Shown in pieces: positions 23,744 to 33,354 of a stretch of DNA of 64,000 bases (positions within the stretch are counted from its first letter, which is position 1; each line of letters opens with the position of its first letter). The notes below the pieces were generated by a model. The model was not told the origin of the DNA, searched no databases, and was given only the letters and a program-made list of their open reading frames with translations. This stretch comes from Opisthorchis felineus (Eukaryota > Platyhelminthes > Trematoda > Opisthorchiida > Opisthorchiidae): NCBI GenBank assembly GCA_004794785.1, contig SJOL01006411.1, positions 537,626 to 601,625 on the forward strand, given 5' to 3'. A program made the position numbers and the translations under genes.

Positions 23744-23849
23744 GCAAAACGTTCTGAAAAGGACAGCAAATCAGGATGTACCAAACATTTTAAGCTATTC
23801 AGAGACAACACAAAACGATACCAATTTCGACAAAGCTTTGCTGAGCTTA
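23742..23849 (+). CDS. Candidate divergent small gene, exon 1
   Basis: A + strand ATG at 23742 opens a 36-codon frame (MQNVLKRTANQDVPNILSYS, then ETTQNDTNFDKALLSL). It stops shortly after unless spliced at TTA|GTTTATG, a weak donor, to the acceptor at 23916. The joined product with exon 2 is 104 residues. The ATG shares two bases with the TTC4 start on the other strand. It may be an accident of that CATG. Family not recognised. Confidence 0.33.
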
Positions 23850-23916
23850 GTTTATGCACTGTAAATTTCTTTCAGATCGATTAATTTATTGTTTCTTACA
23901 CCCATGCTTATCCCAG

Positions 23917-24123
23917 GAAGTTCAAAGAGACTTGCGCAGCGAAGTACTAAGATCACCTGCAAAGATTGTCTATGGTGTTCAAGACTGCACAGTTAATCTA
24001 AGTGACCAAGACAAGCATCGCACCAACCAGCAGAGAAGAGGGTTTGCTCCGAATACACAGGCTGGGCTGAATCTTAGAAAGATAAGCTTACGGAAGAGAA
24101 TGCAGGAAGTTCTGCTCGATTGA
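23917..24123 (+). CDS. Candidate divergent small gene, terminal exon
   Basis: A good acceptor (CCATGCTTATCCCAG) is followed by 68 codons and a TGA stop. The peptide is hydrophilic and protein-like: EVQRDLRSEVL, SPAKIVYGVQDCTVNLSD, RRGFAPNTQAGLNLRK and SLRKRMQEVLLD. It reads as a C-terminus. A fragment of the GATGAAACG repeat follows 30 bp downstream. I do not recognise the family. Coding character is better supported than the link to exon 1. Confidence 0.45.
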   Translation, partial: EVQRDLRSEVLRSPAKIVYGVQDCTVNLSDQDKHRTNQQRRGFAPNTQAGLNLRKISLRKRMQEVLLD

Positions 24124-24150
24124 TTAGATTTCTGAATTTGGATATTTTGT

Positions 24151-24182
24151 TGTGAACGATTCATCACCAATCGAGGTGGAAA
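24151..24182 (-). repeat. Partial GATGAAACG dispersed repeat
   Basis: The short inverted block ATTCATCACCAATCGAGGTG matches the core of the copies at 42.0 and 52.8 kb. Confidence 0.55.
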
Positions 24183-25260
24183 CATCTACGCCCTATTTTG
24201 TAGGGGAACGGAAAGATGCACCAGCGGTACGCAGAAGTTTAGATAGGCTCTCGTAAGAGATAACTTTCGATTAAGACCATTTGTTTGGATGGCAGTTTAG
24301 CTCACTTTTTGGGTCGGTAAACCGAAGTAACGTGTCGAAACTATGGGGAATACCCACCTGAAACCACAAATGCTTAATAGGTGGATGATATCCTGCTGTA
24401 ACGCGCGAAGAACAGTAAATACAATAAATTCTAACATTACGAGTCCCTAGCATGCGGCTAAACTTTGCGGAATAAAATTACCCAAATTGGAACTCGATCC
24501 TTTTTATGGATAATGAGTCGACTTGACTAAGGATATTACAGTAATGGACAATCGTTTCACACTTCCGGAGCCAGTATGGAAACGTGCGCTTGGTACGCGG
24601 TGATGGGGTGTTTCATCAGCAGTTCAACCCAACACAATACCTTAATATGGAGACTAGACAAAGGCAGAATAGATTGGAAGTCCATCACAGTGTATCAGTC
24701 ATCTACCACGTGAACATACCAAAACAGCACAACACGGAACATGCCACAATTGACAGTGCACTTGTGTCCTTTTGGGTATACCTGGAATTTTGCCGATCGC
24801 AGTTAAAGACAGGAGGGCTACAATCGAAGTCGTGCTGGCTTGATTTATAGATACAGCTGTGTAGAGTGGGGCTCATTTTAGCAGAAACACAGTGATGGGA
24901 TATGACAGTCCTGTTTCTTCGATATGATTTAAAAAGTTGTAAGTTTAGAACAAAACAAAGCCCAATATGTGTTCCGAAGCTTACTGGAGTCTATAAGGGC
25001 AAGCAGACTATAGGCTATTTTCAAAGGTATAACATATGATGTTCAGAGGTCGCACCAGAACCGTGAGAACTAAAAGCCACACCATACGCTCTCCATGCAT
25101 TGTTCATTTAAAGTATGGACGCATGAAAGCAGGGTACTTTGAATGCAAAAGTAGATAATACAGAAATACAACGGTATCCAATTGTGAACCCGAGAAAGTT
25201 GAGGCGCGATCTACTCAGGGGTGCATCCGTGATTAGAACTCAACCCGAGCATTTGTGTGG
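24183..25260. other. Intergenic sequence, nothing recognised
   Basis: Only short open frames (60-89 codons) without domain or splice support. Confidence 0.4.
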
Positions 25261-25365
25261 CTCTTGTCTAGGCTTGGGCAATCTGGTAGCAGCTCAGTCA
25301 TCGTGCTGTCTTAGGCTTGCATGGCGGCTGTGTGCCAGAATGGTGTCTGTCACAGATGAACGGTT
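25261..25365 (+). mobile_element. Partial SINE 3' segment
   Basis: The run TAGGCTTGGGCAATCTGGTA..GCTTGCATGGCGGC parallels the body of the 63.8-kb SINE (GTAGACTTGGCCAACCTGGC..GTTGCATGGCAG). The pol III promoter half is not recognisable here. Confidence 0.5.
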
Positions 25366-26219
25366 GAAATTCACCATTCAATCCATACTTGACCTTCGTA
25401 CTTAATTACCTTTCATCGGTTAATGAACCGCGACATAACAAGGCTTCAGTTGGACCGTTTGGTAGAGCAACGCCGGACTGAAGCGATTCACATTTCAACA
25501 CCGAATGCAAACGCGTAAGTGATCTTGCAAGAACACGAGTCTCACTATCAACAGACTGGAGATGCAGGAAATAAGTGCAGAGAAGAAAGCAGCACATAAC
25601 CGGAGGCGGCCTGTATAAGCATGTGCCGAAATACGGCCAAGACGACCGGCATTTCAGCCCACTTTCTTTCGGGAAATAATCGAATCAGGATGATAAACAA
25701 AAAGTGGTTGTCTCCTGGGTACCCCTAGTCGCCTCCAGAGCGCGTCAAGGGACTCGGCTCATTATCGTGCATGAAACTCCAGAAGCAATACATGTGGATG
25801 CTAAATGTTCAGAATCCGCAGCTGATAAAAACTGATACCATGTACAACTGGTGTTCCCAATATTCTCGTTGTATGTTTAATCCAACTGATGGAATGTTTC
25901 ATCCACCTCCAGCTAGTAATATCAACAAACAAGCTGGGACTTGAAGGCCGGTAACAATTCCCCAGCATATATTGCCAATTGTGGTTTTGAATGGGCGGGC
26001 AACCTTTTCAATGATTTTCACAATTACATGAACTAGTAAAAAATTTTCCAGGAAAGAGACCTGCGACATCTGAAATGTCGGATCACAACTTCTAATCCCA
26101 ATAAACTGTTTTTAATTTAGACTTTTCACAAAAAATTCCACAAGATGCTCAAACCGCACTACTAAGGTCTCGTCGAAACAAATTCCAGTTATTTTCTTGA
26201 TGTAGCACTACGCATAAGG
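25366..26219. other. Intergenic sequence, nothing recognised
   Basis: No exon or known element recognised. Confidence 0.4.
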
Positions 26220-26500
26220 TTGCTGATGACTAATCGGATACCCACGGTCGGTTTTGCTCTCCTTGGGGCTCATCAGGTAGGCGCAGTCCCCGGGTTGTTG
26301 CCAGCCTGATGTTTTACCTTAGCCCAATTTATACGTAATTCGCGAAATACACTCATTCGCAAACTAGTTTGGTTTTAACTGGAGACTACTGAATTCAACC
26401 GTACATCGAATATCGTACCAACTGAAAGACGACACGGTCTTTCTGTAGCAAATTCAGTTAAAGAATATCATAAACGAGAAATTCAGGTGCGGTACTTTTC
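26220..26500 (-). mobile_element. PLE terminal-repeat fragment with inactivated hammerhead
   Basis: On the minus strand the order is CTCGTTTATGAT, GTTTGCGAATGAGTGTATTT, GGACTGCGCCTAC, CTGATGAGCCCC, AAAACCGACC and CAGCAACCTTATGCGTAGTG. This parallels the intact unit at 58.5-58.76 kb. The CTGATGA box is intact. The GAAA box reads AAAA (G12 lost), stem II no longer pairs fully and the GGTC cleavage site has become GACC. It should be catalytically dead. Confidence 0.7.
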
Positions 26501-27829
26501 AGTCTCCCGTTTTCAAAGTCCAGTTATCGTTACCGTAGTTGGTGACACAGTTTACAAGCCACATCGGTAGGTTTCAGCATTTCCAAGACAAGTTAACCCT
26601 ATCTTATGGAAGCACTAACTAGTTAAACTAAGAGACCCATCCTCGGGAGAAGGCAGAATCACTGCTTCCATAAATATAGACACGTTGGTTGCCTGGAGGA
26701 AACAACGTATTGCCTTCACACTCCCATCGCGGAGTTGGTGCGGCGCTCAAGCCTGACCACCACGTCAAGGTGGTAGCTTGAGGTCAAGTGGATGCACGTC
26801 AAGAGTCAACCTGTAATTTTGCCGCGACAGTTTTCGGGGTTGTATGTGATTAGTTACCTGCCTTAGCACCGAAATTCCAGGTTTTACTTTACACTGCCTT
26901 AGTTGTCCCCGAGTTTCGGAATATATCATACAGAAGTGATTTGTGTAGGTTCTGAGGTGCTAAACAGAACCTATCACTAGAAAATTCCCCGACGGGAAGG
27001 GACCCATTGGTCGTCCTGTGACTTTGTTGTTCCTGTTTTGTATTTTTTAGTATTTTCACATCACTTCCCTTACGGTAAATTGTGCACCTCTGTTCTGATG
27101 AAATAAAATGACTGGCAACGAAAGATCGTTTCGTTCTACCTAAGAACATTAGTGGTCCCGTAATTTTAGGGTTCCTCCATACTGCAGGGAACTATATTGG
27201 TCCTTTTTTTTCGGGGAAACGCCGAATGCGGGGATTTTTTCGACTGAGACGAACTATGGTATCCCTGTGAATCCAAATCTTGGAAAATGCTATCCATGTC
27301 TAATCGCAAGAATGCAAAACATTTGCCCGATCCATTATTGCTTGATCGATATTTTTGTAAAACGTCTAAGTTTTTTTGGTGTCTGTAACTTGAACCATAT
27401 TTATTCAAGCGACATCCACGGATTCCTGCAAGAACCCTTATTAAAAAAAAGTTTAAAAAGCAATGGACTCCAATTATACTGACAGGTTTTTTATGCTGAT
27501 TAGAAATATTAATATCTCAGGTTAACTCCTCATCGAATGATCAAAGTCTCGCTATTGCAGCCATCTGCCTCAGAACTTTCGATCAATTTCTTAGCAATTT
27601 CCTTATCTATTTCGAGGGATTTAACAACCTATCTTCGATTTCAAAGGCTCAATCTATTGTGAGAACCGATCAGTTCTGGTGTGACAATACGATTATGAAG
27701 GACAATATAGTCTCAGGCTGCCCAACTGTCTAGCGCGTCAGACGGACCGTAGAAACTTAGGTACAAGATACCTAGAATCGATAAGGCTTGGGGGAAGTTT
27801 GTAATACCCGAAAATCTGTGTGATTATAA
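26501..27829. other. Intergenic sequence, two minus-strand open frames of unknown nature
   Basis: Minus-strand frames at 26889-27149 and 27166-27408 have moderately protein-like, hydrophilic composition but no domain, start context or splice borders I can defend. They could be parts of a DNA transposon. Confidence 0.35.
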
Positions 27830-27833
27830 CTAT

Positions 27834-28315
27834 GCCTAGAAGGAAACCAATAAATATCAAAAATGTCCTCTATATGGACAAAACAACAGAGTACGAAAAA
27901 ATTCCAGAGTTGGTTAGAGCACGCGAATTTATTTGTGAGCGCCCCAGTTACATGCATCACAAAACGCAGTCGGAGATCGTGCTCAAGAAAGATAAGTCAA
28001 TGGTGTGTATCGTGAACAATGTTTGTAATCAATGTGTATAACTGCGGGAACGCAGCGGCAGCAAGGTAGCGGAACAACCGGCCGGGACGTCCAAACATGT
28101 GTGGGGATTTCCTGTGTCTGGACAGGGTCAGAGCGGAAAAAACAAGAAAGCAGTGTTGAACCAAACCAAAGCTTACCTCGACAGCACACTCCAGTGCGAG
28201 TGCTGTTGCGCGGGGTCCACCATAATCCGCATACGGAAGGGTCGAGGTACGTGTTTTTGTACAAGCTGTGAGAAAGAACACTCCAGCACGAAAAGAACAA
28301 AAAGTACCAAATAAT
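27834..28315 (+). CDS. Unrecognised coding-like segment, Lys/Cys-rich
   Basis: An acceptor-like ACTATGCCTAG precedes a frame with INIKNVLYMDKTTEYEKIPE and LVRAREFICERPSYMHH. The same frame, after a single TAA at 28039, continues to 28315 with SKHVWGFPVSGQGQSG, LQCECCC, IIRIRKGRGTCFCTSCEKEH and a lysine-rich end. The C-x-C-C-C..C-x-C-x-x-C spacing suggests a zinc-binding module. Either a mini-intron removes the stop or this is a decaying copy. An alternative + frame and a 188-codon minus frame overlap, so the strand is unproven. I cannot name the family. Confidence 0.35.
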
Positions 28316-28739
28316 CTGGCATTAGGGTGACGAGCCCGCGGAGAAAGGGAATTTGACCACACATGTGTTTGGTAGGATGCGACGAAGGTAATATTGAGAC
28401 AGGCATTATTTGGATACATGCGAAACCAAAGACCACCGCATCCACCGGGACGAATAAAACACTTGGAGATAGCAACATGACACCACAACGACCATGATGA
28501 TGAGGATGAAGGTAATGGGTTGGAAAGAACGGATGCAAGGAGCAAAGCTGGATCGATTGTCACTGCTCGATGTGCGGATAGAATCTACCAGTGAATGCAA
28601 GAAATGCTGCGGGTGGTGGGCGGAAGAATGGTTGTTGCAAACCTTTCGAATTCAACGGTGTGTTGTTCTCACAAAGCAGAAAGAAAAGTAGAAAAACGAC
28701 CAAGTCCAAACTGACTACATCAAGTAAGTCCATCTTCAC

Positions 28740-29231
28740 CTGTGGATGGACCGGCTGCGCCGAGGGTTTCAGCGGTGGAATTTGAGGAATGACGATCTAC
28801 AGCGGCAATGATCTCCGTTGCCAGACGCCGAATCAGCCTGGCACATTCAAGTTGTGAGGTATCCGGGCCAACGAAGGCAGATACACCAGCTGCGGTCTTT
28901 CGTACCGGTTCTGTTTGATCAAAAACTGTGCCAACTGATCCACTAGACAGTGAACGTTTTGTACGGTCCTGAATCAGTGTGCATGATGATTTCCTATCAC
29001 TGAAAGCAACCGCATCGCCCGCATATCCGGGACATGGATTTGGTGTTCCACTTGTAGACTGAATGCCTGTGGACCCCTCGCTGGAATCCAAAATAGTAGT
29101 GTTTGTGGGATCTGGGTGAGTTGGCAGGGAGAGTGTGGATATTGTTTCCGGTTGTCTCAGTTGGTCATCAGTGGACTCCTGTGTTGAACAATGTTGACGC
29201 TGAAGGCTGTTTGCGCAGAGAACGGTTTCAT
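28740..29231 (-). CDS. Predicted 164-codon exon of an unrecognised minus-strand gene
   Basis: The acceptor TGTAACCTCCGCAG and donor CCACAG|GTGAAG bound 492 nt with no stop. The product is rich in Ser/Thr/Gly/Pro (PTHPDPTNTTILDSSEGSTG) and ends with an amphipathic helix (QLECARLIRRLATEIIAAVD) and a short tail. It looks like a mostly disordered regulatory region, and low conservation is expected. Entry phase 1, exit phase 1. It lies between ZYG11 and TTC4 on the same strand and could belong to a third gene or to a ZYG11 neighbour. Partners were not found. Confidence 0.45.
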
Positions 29232-30837
29232 CTGCGGAGGTTACATAGCGCAAAAAGTTTAGAAGGCGCTTGCAATTTCGCAGAGTTGGTACATAGCGTG
29301 CTTCTGCAAAAAAACACAGAAAGAGAATACGAGAATTCAGTTGTCTGAGTTCCGCCTAGAAGAACAGTTAGCTCAAACGGATGGAAAGCTGCTACTAATG
29401 AACTGACCTGTTATCAGTTGAAACAATGATAATCCCACCTACAGTGTACGAAACAGCTGTACAACTAATCATTTTGGGATGGTACGGTAGCTGGCCTTAC
29501 ATATATCTCAGGTTTTCTCGTCGCACAGATATATGTAGACTTTTTTTAGTGGACGAGTATTGGAGAGAACGAAAAGTTCGTGATCGGGTGTGACGGAATT
29601 ATGCATCAGCCTAGTAATTCCGGACTAAACTACTCGCCCATTAGGGGTCTATGCCCCAACACCTCTTCTTCCCTATATCCGACCTTTTATCCACCCGCAT
29701 TCTCTCACTTCACTTGTAAAATGCTTAGCAATACAACTTTCGCCTCGACTGTAACTCTTGGATATTACGGAGTTATACAAAGAATATGTTCCTTTCAAAT
29801 AGATAGTTGCATAAACGACTTAACCGGTTACACAAAGCCTTCGTGAGCATGCCCGTCAATTATCCCGTAGGGATGAAAGTAAGCTGGTAGATGCCATTAA
29901 TTCACTCCCTATATCGAGTTGACGTGACAAAAGAACACACTATATCGAAGACGGTAGAGTTGACTGATCAGTGATTGCTGCGCGTTGAGTGTTTCAACTT
30001 AGGGTTACAGCCGCAATCTGAGTGCAAATTCAAATGGGCTAACTATGCCGAAGTTACGAATGGTACGGCCACTTGCTGCCAATTTCCACTTATCCACTCC
30101 AACGATTGTTACACGTTTCAACTTGCACTCACTAAGTCGCAGCTATTATTTCATGCCATGGGTGCACAGACCATTTGCTCACCTGAAAAACCGTTTTTGG
30201 AGGTGACTTGTACCTTGCAATGGAAAAAAACTTGGGACTGGAACTTGAGGTCTGCTTTTTTGGAAACAGTGGCATCCAATGGACCCGTTCTTTTAAGACT
30301 TCAGTGTATTAACACAAGAGCTTAGGGAGTTAGATCCCCGATCGCTCTCTTGCATGAACAGGGATGCCATGAAATCAACTAAAAAAATTCTCTGTGGACA
30401 AGAATTCTTTCCTCGGATGGAATTCGGTTTGACTGACTAGTAATACCTCCGCAACCGAGTAACCAAGGTAGTCAACTATTTTCTTCATTATTCAGTCGCC
30501 TATGAACGTAATCATCATGTGTGAATCATTCCACCCACTGGTCCGATTTACAAAAAACGAATATAGTTGGAATGTTCCCGTGTTGAGTGGCACCTATTAC
30601 CAATCCCGCAGTGTTGTAGTCTCGCTGAGTTCGATCAACAGAATCCGAAACCATCACAGCTTCGCCAGATTTCCGGTTACTTCATCTAGGCGAATACCCA
30701 ACCATTGAAAGCCGAAACAGCGATTTTGCTAAAAAAAACGACTGTAAGGGGTTGCGATTCCAGCAAAATATATGCAAAACAGGATGGCCATGCAACAACA
30801 CTGTTCTTACAAACCGTCCCACGCAGTAGTGTGTCCG
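29232..30837. other. Sequence downstream of ZYG11, no gene recognised
   Basis: A 116-codon + strand open frame (29975-30325) has balanced composition but no domain, splice or start evidence. Nothing else recognised. Confidence 0.35.
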
Positions 30838-30981
30838 CTAGGCATCCAAGCAAACTAAAATAATGACCGACCAGAACATCCTCAGGTCCGAGTGAATATC
30901 TCTGAAGAATGTTGTTACAAGAACTCCATCGAGAGCCTGCACACTGACCAGATCGTTCTAAAAGGCTTTCAGAGAACCTAA
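30838..30981 (-). CDS. ZYG11: ZYG11 putative terminal exon, with apparent frameshift
   Basis: A TTACTGTAG acceptor lets the split codon of the previous exon continue as VRFSESLLERSGQ, matching the family segment before the last ARM helices. After SGQ the same frame gives implausible sequence. One base over, the frame reads VQALDGVL, then RDIHSDLRMFWSVIILVCLD and a TAG stop at 30838. That is the expected final ARM helix pair and length. So one extra base near 30918 breaks the frame, or the C-terminus differs (the unshifted frame runs to 30686). Confidence 0.55.
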
Positions 30982-31064
30982 CTACAGTAACCAATCTAGT
31001 CATCGCGAACGAACCCTTGTGAGGATGCACTGTGAAACTCGGATGTATCGTGCAACCAGCTTAC

Positions 31065-31218
31065 CTTTGCGAGTTAGAATATGGTGAATCGCCCAGACTG
31101 CCCAGAGGTGCACCTCCAAGCGACTTTGTGGATGAAGAACCAATTGTTCAAACGGTTCAAACGATCGATAAGCAACCATTTCATATTGTGGTGGTTGCCA
31201 GCAACACACCGACTGACC
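31065..31218 (-). CDS. ZYG11: ZYG11 exon (ARM repeats, near C-terminus)
   Basis: The acceptor CTGTTTCTCCATCAG and donor AAAG|GTAAGC bound 154 nt, entry phase 0 and exit phase 1. The peptide holds CCWQPPQYEMVAYRSFEPFE and LEVHLWAVWAIHHIL. The E-M-V-A-Y-R-S-F and L-W-A-V-W-A blocks are among the most conserved in vertebrate ZYG11 proteins. This region forms the C-terminal ARM repeats that hold the degron pocket in the family. Confidence 0.95.
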
Positions 31219-32499
31219 CTGATGGAGAAACAGAGAGATGAATAAATTGGGTTAAGCGCGTAAGTGGGTGGAATCAAGAGGCAAACCAAAATTCGGATAC
31301 AGTAAACACGAATTCCTAAGTCAACCGCAAGAACACAAAAAAAAACAGGTAACCATATATGTCGTGCTGGGATATAACGGCTGCGACATCAAGAACACCT
31401 CTGCCCTCAGGAATCATTCCTTCGGAGCAAGTCGATCCCACGAAAAACCAAGAGCGATGTCTGAGCATTGCAAGAGTCCTAAATAGATTCATCCGTAGGA
31501 ATAACAGAAAATAGTCCAAGGAAAGGATGTACCAATCAACCAAGCAATCGAATTAGAAGAGTCCATAATGGGAGGACATGAACTCGGTCTCAGGCTCCAA
31601 GTACACACCGAGACAAGTGACGCAGCTTGTAGATAAATTATTTTTATTCACCGCATAGTTCAGAAAGTGAAAAAACCGGTATGATCTGAGGTGATTGGAA
31701 CAAAGGAACTGGAATTTGAGAGATTAACACTGGTGCATCACACAGGCAGCCAAGTTCGTGGGAATTTCGGAAAAAAATCAGTTGCAATAATCTCTAGATG
31801 ATAAACTCGACAAACCTGAGTCAAACTCCTCACTTCAAAGCGATGCACACCGCTTACAAAGAAGACAAAATTGCAGCAATTGGCCAGAGTCAGAGTCCCC
31901 CTTGGACAGGGCACTCGTTGTAGTGGCTGGATCTATCATTCCGCCCATGAAAAGTATAATGGGTAGGTGGACCTTATCGCATGTAGCACTGTCTTTCCAC
32001 GGAAGATGACCACGAATAGAGGGTTCACTAAACCTTCCTTGGGGAAGTTTTAGAACAAAATACCAATGGGGACTCTCTGGTGGAGCTTCCTCTTTGGGGA
32101 GGAAAGTACCGTATTGGTCGAATAGACACATGGTTCTTTATACAAAGGTTTGGCAATAGGCTGTAAGCCAAAGGTTGCCAGGTCATGACACATCGATAGA
32201 TGAGCCATCACTGACATACATAATGGGTTACATTATGGATTAGGTGAGGGCAGGCAATTCAGTTAGGCATGGTTGCCAAGCTGCGCAGATAAAACTAAAA
32301 TAATACCGCGAAATTGCGGCAGCTTGCATGGGGTGAGCTAACTGACCGTTTCATTCGTTATCGTGAGATAAAACCTGTTTTCTTGCTCCACCGGTGTGGG
32401 TGGTGAGCAAACCATATGCAGTGTTCGTCGAAATAATCCCTAATGTCAGGTCGCTGGATAATGGTGAAATAATGATAATAAAATAAACTCCCAGACACA

Positions 32500-32650
32500 A
32501 ACTTTCAGTGACTAACAGCCATACCACCTGAAGAAAGGACGAGAGCTGAGGTAATGTCGTTTCCCAAGCCCAAAATAAGAAAAGTTGAGGTGCACAGGCT
32601 CGAACCACGGTCAGTAAGTCCGCTCCTTAACCACCGGGGTATCTCGAGCT
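32500..32650 (-). mobile_element. Degenerate tRNA-derived SINE
   Basis: On the minus strand the promoter half survives in mutated form (CTCGAGATACCCCGGTGG for the A-box side, GTGGTTCGAGCC for the B box), followed by a body with GAAACGACATTACCTC. It sits immediately beside the better-preserved copy below, forming a tandem pair. Confidence 0.6.
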
Positions 32651-32659
32651 TAATGATAA

Positions 32660-32816
32660 TCATTCAGCTGTAACAGTCTGGCGGCACCTGGCTACCATGC
32701 CAAGGGGGCTAAGATACTGAAAGGTTGCCCAGGCGTAGAGAGGAGCAGTCGAGATACTGATGCCGGGTTCGAACCTCTCGGAATTTCGCGCCTTAACCAC
32801 TGAGCCATCTCGAGCT
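32660..32816 (-). mobile_element. tRNA-derived SINE copy
   Basis: The minus strand reads GAGATGGCTCAGTGGTTAAG (A box, complement of 32797-32807) and then AGGTTCGAACCC (B box, 32764-32775). The GGGCAACCTTTCAGTATCTT body and GGTAGCCAGGTGCCGC end follow. It has the same architecture as the copies at 1.7 and 63.8 kb. Confidence 0.85.
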
Positions 32817-33221
32817 CGATAATGGTACCAAGGTTAGACAGTTTTTTCATCCGACGAAGTGGTGAGGGCGATTGATTTATGTAGGAACGGGGAAAATCCG
32901 AGTGATTTAACATCATCATCAGAACACTTGAGCACTTCGCCGGATGTGGGCAGTGTACCGTGAGTAGTGAATGATAGTACTAATTCGAATTGCATGGACT
33001 CAACGCATTTGCCGACCAAGAAGTAGTTAGTCAATTTGCTTGCCATTGAAGAGTAATTATCCCCTTTGGGCGAGCAATTTTACATTCCCCTGAGAGGCGA
33101 ACCACTCCGGACACTTCGAAAAAGGATCAGATTATCTAAAGAATTGCTGCCCCTTTAGAGATACTCGATACTGAGCTATGTTTTGCAAAAAGACGTGAGG
33201 ATGAAAACTGTTTCAACTGAC

Positions 33222-33354
33222 CAACAACTTGATATGGCTTTCTTTGCTTGATTGCAACGCGGCCATCCAAACATCGTCCTTCAGACACGAAAGATGCGCG
33301 ACAATACCAGCAGCGAAATAACTGATCTGTATACTGGGGTGACGAAGCATTTTG
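33222..33354 (-). CDS. ZYG11: ZYG11 exon (ARM repeats)
   Basis: A 133-nt exon with acceptor CTATCTTTTTTGTTAACAG and donor TTGTTG|GTCAGT. Entry phase is 2 and exit phase 0. It encodes KMLRHPSIQISYFAAGIVAH, then DDVWMAAL and ESHIKLL. The S-Y-F-A-A-G-I-x-A-H-L signature of ZYG11 proteins is fully conserved. It joins the next exon as KLL-GQSV in frame. Confidence 0.95.

Larger units (their letters stand above)
31219..33221. other. ZYG11 intron with a pair of SINEs
   Basis: A 2003-bp intron. It holds the two SINE copies at 32.50-32.82 kb and otherwise short open frames without support. Confidence 0.7.

Noticed and set aside
28008..28563. 188-codon minus-strand frame as a certain gene
   Set aside because: Its Cys/Phe/His/Trp-rich composition looks like the complement of the Lys/Cys-rich + frame, and I found no splice borders. 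Left as unresolved in the findings.
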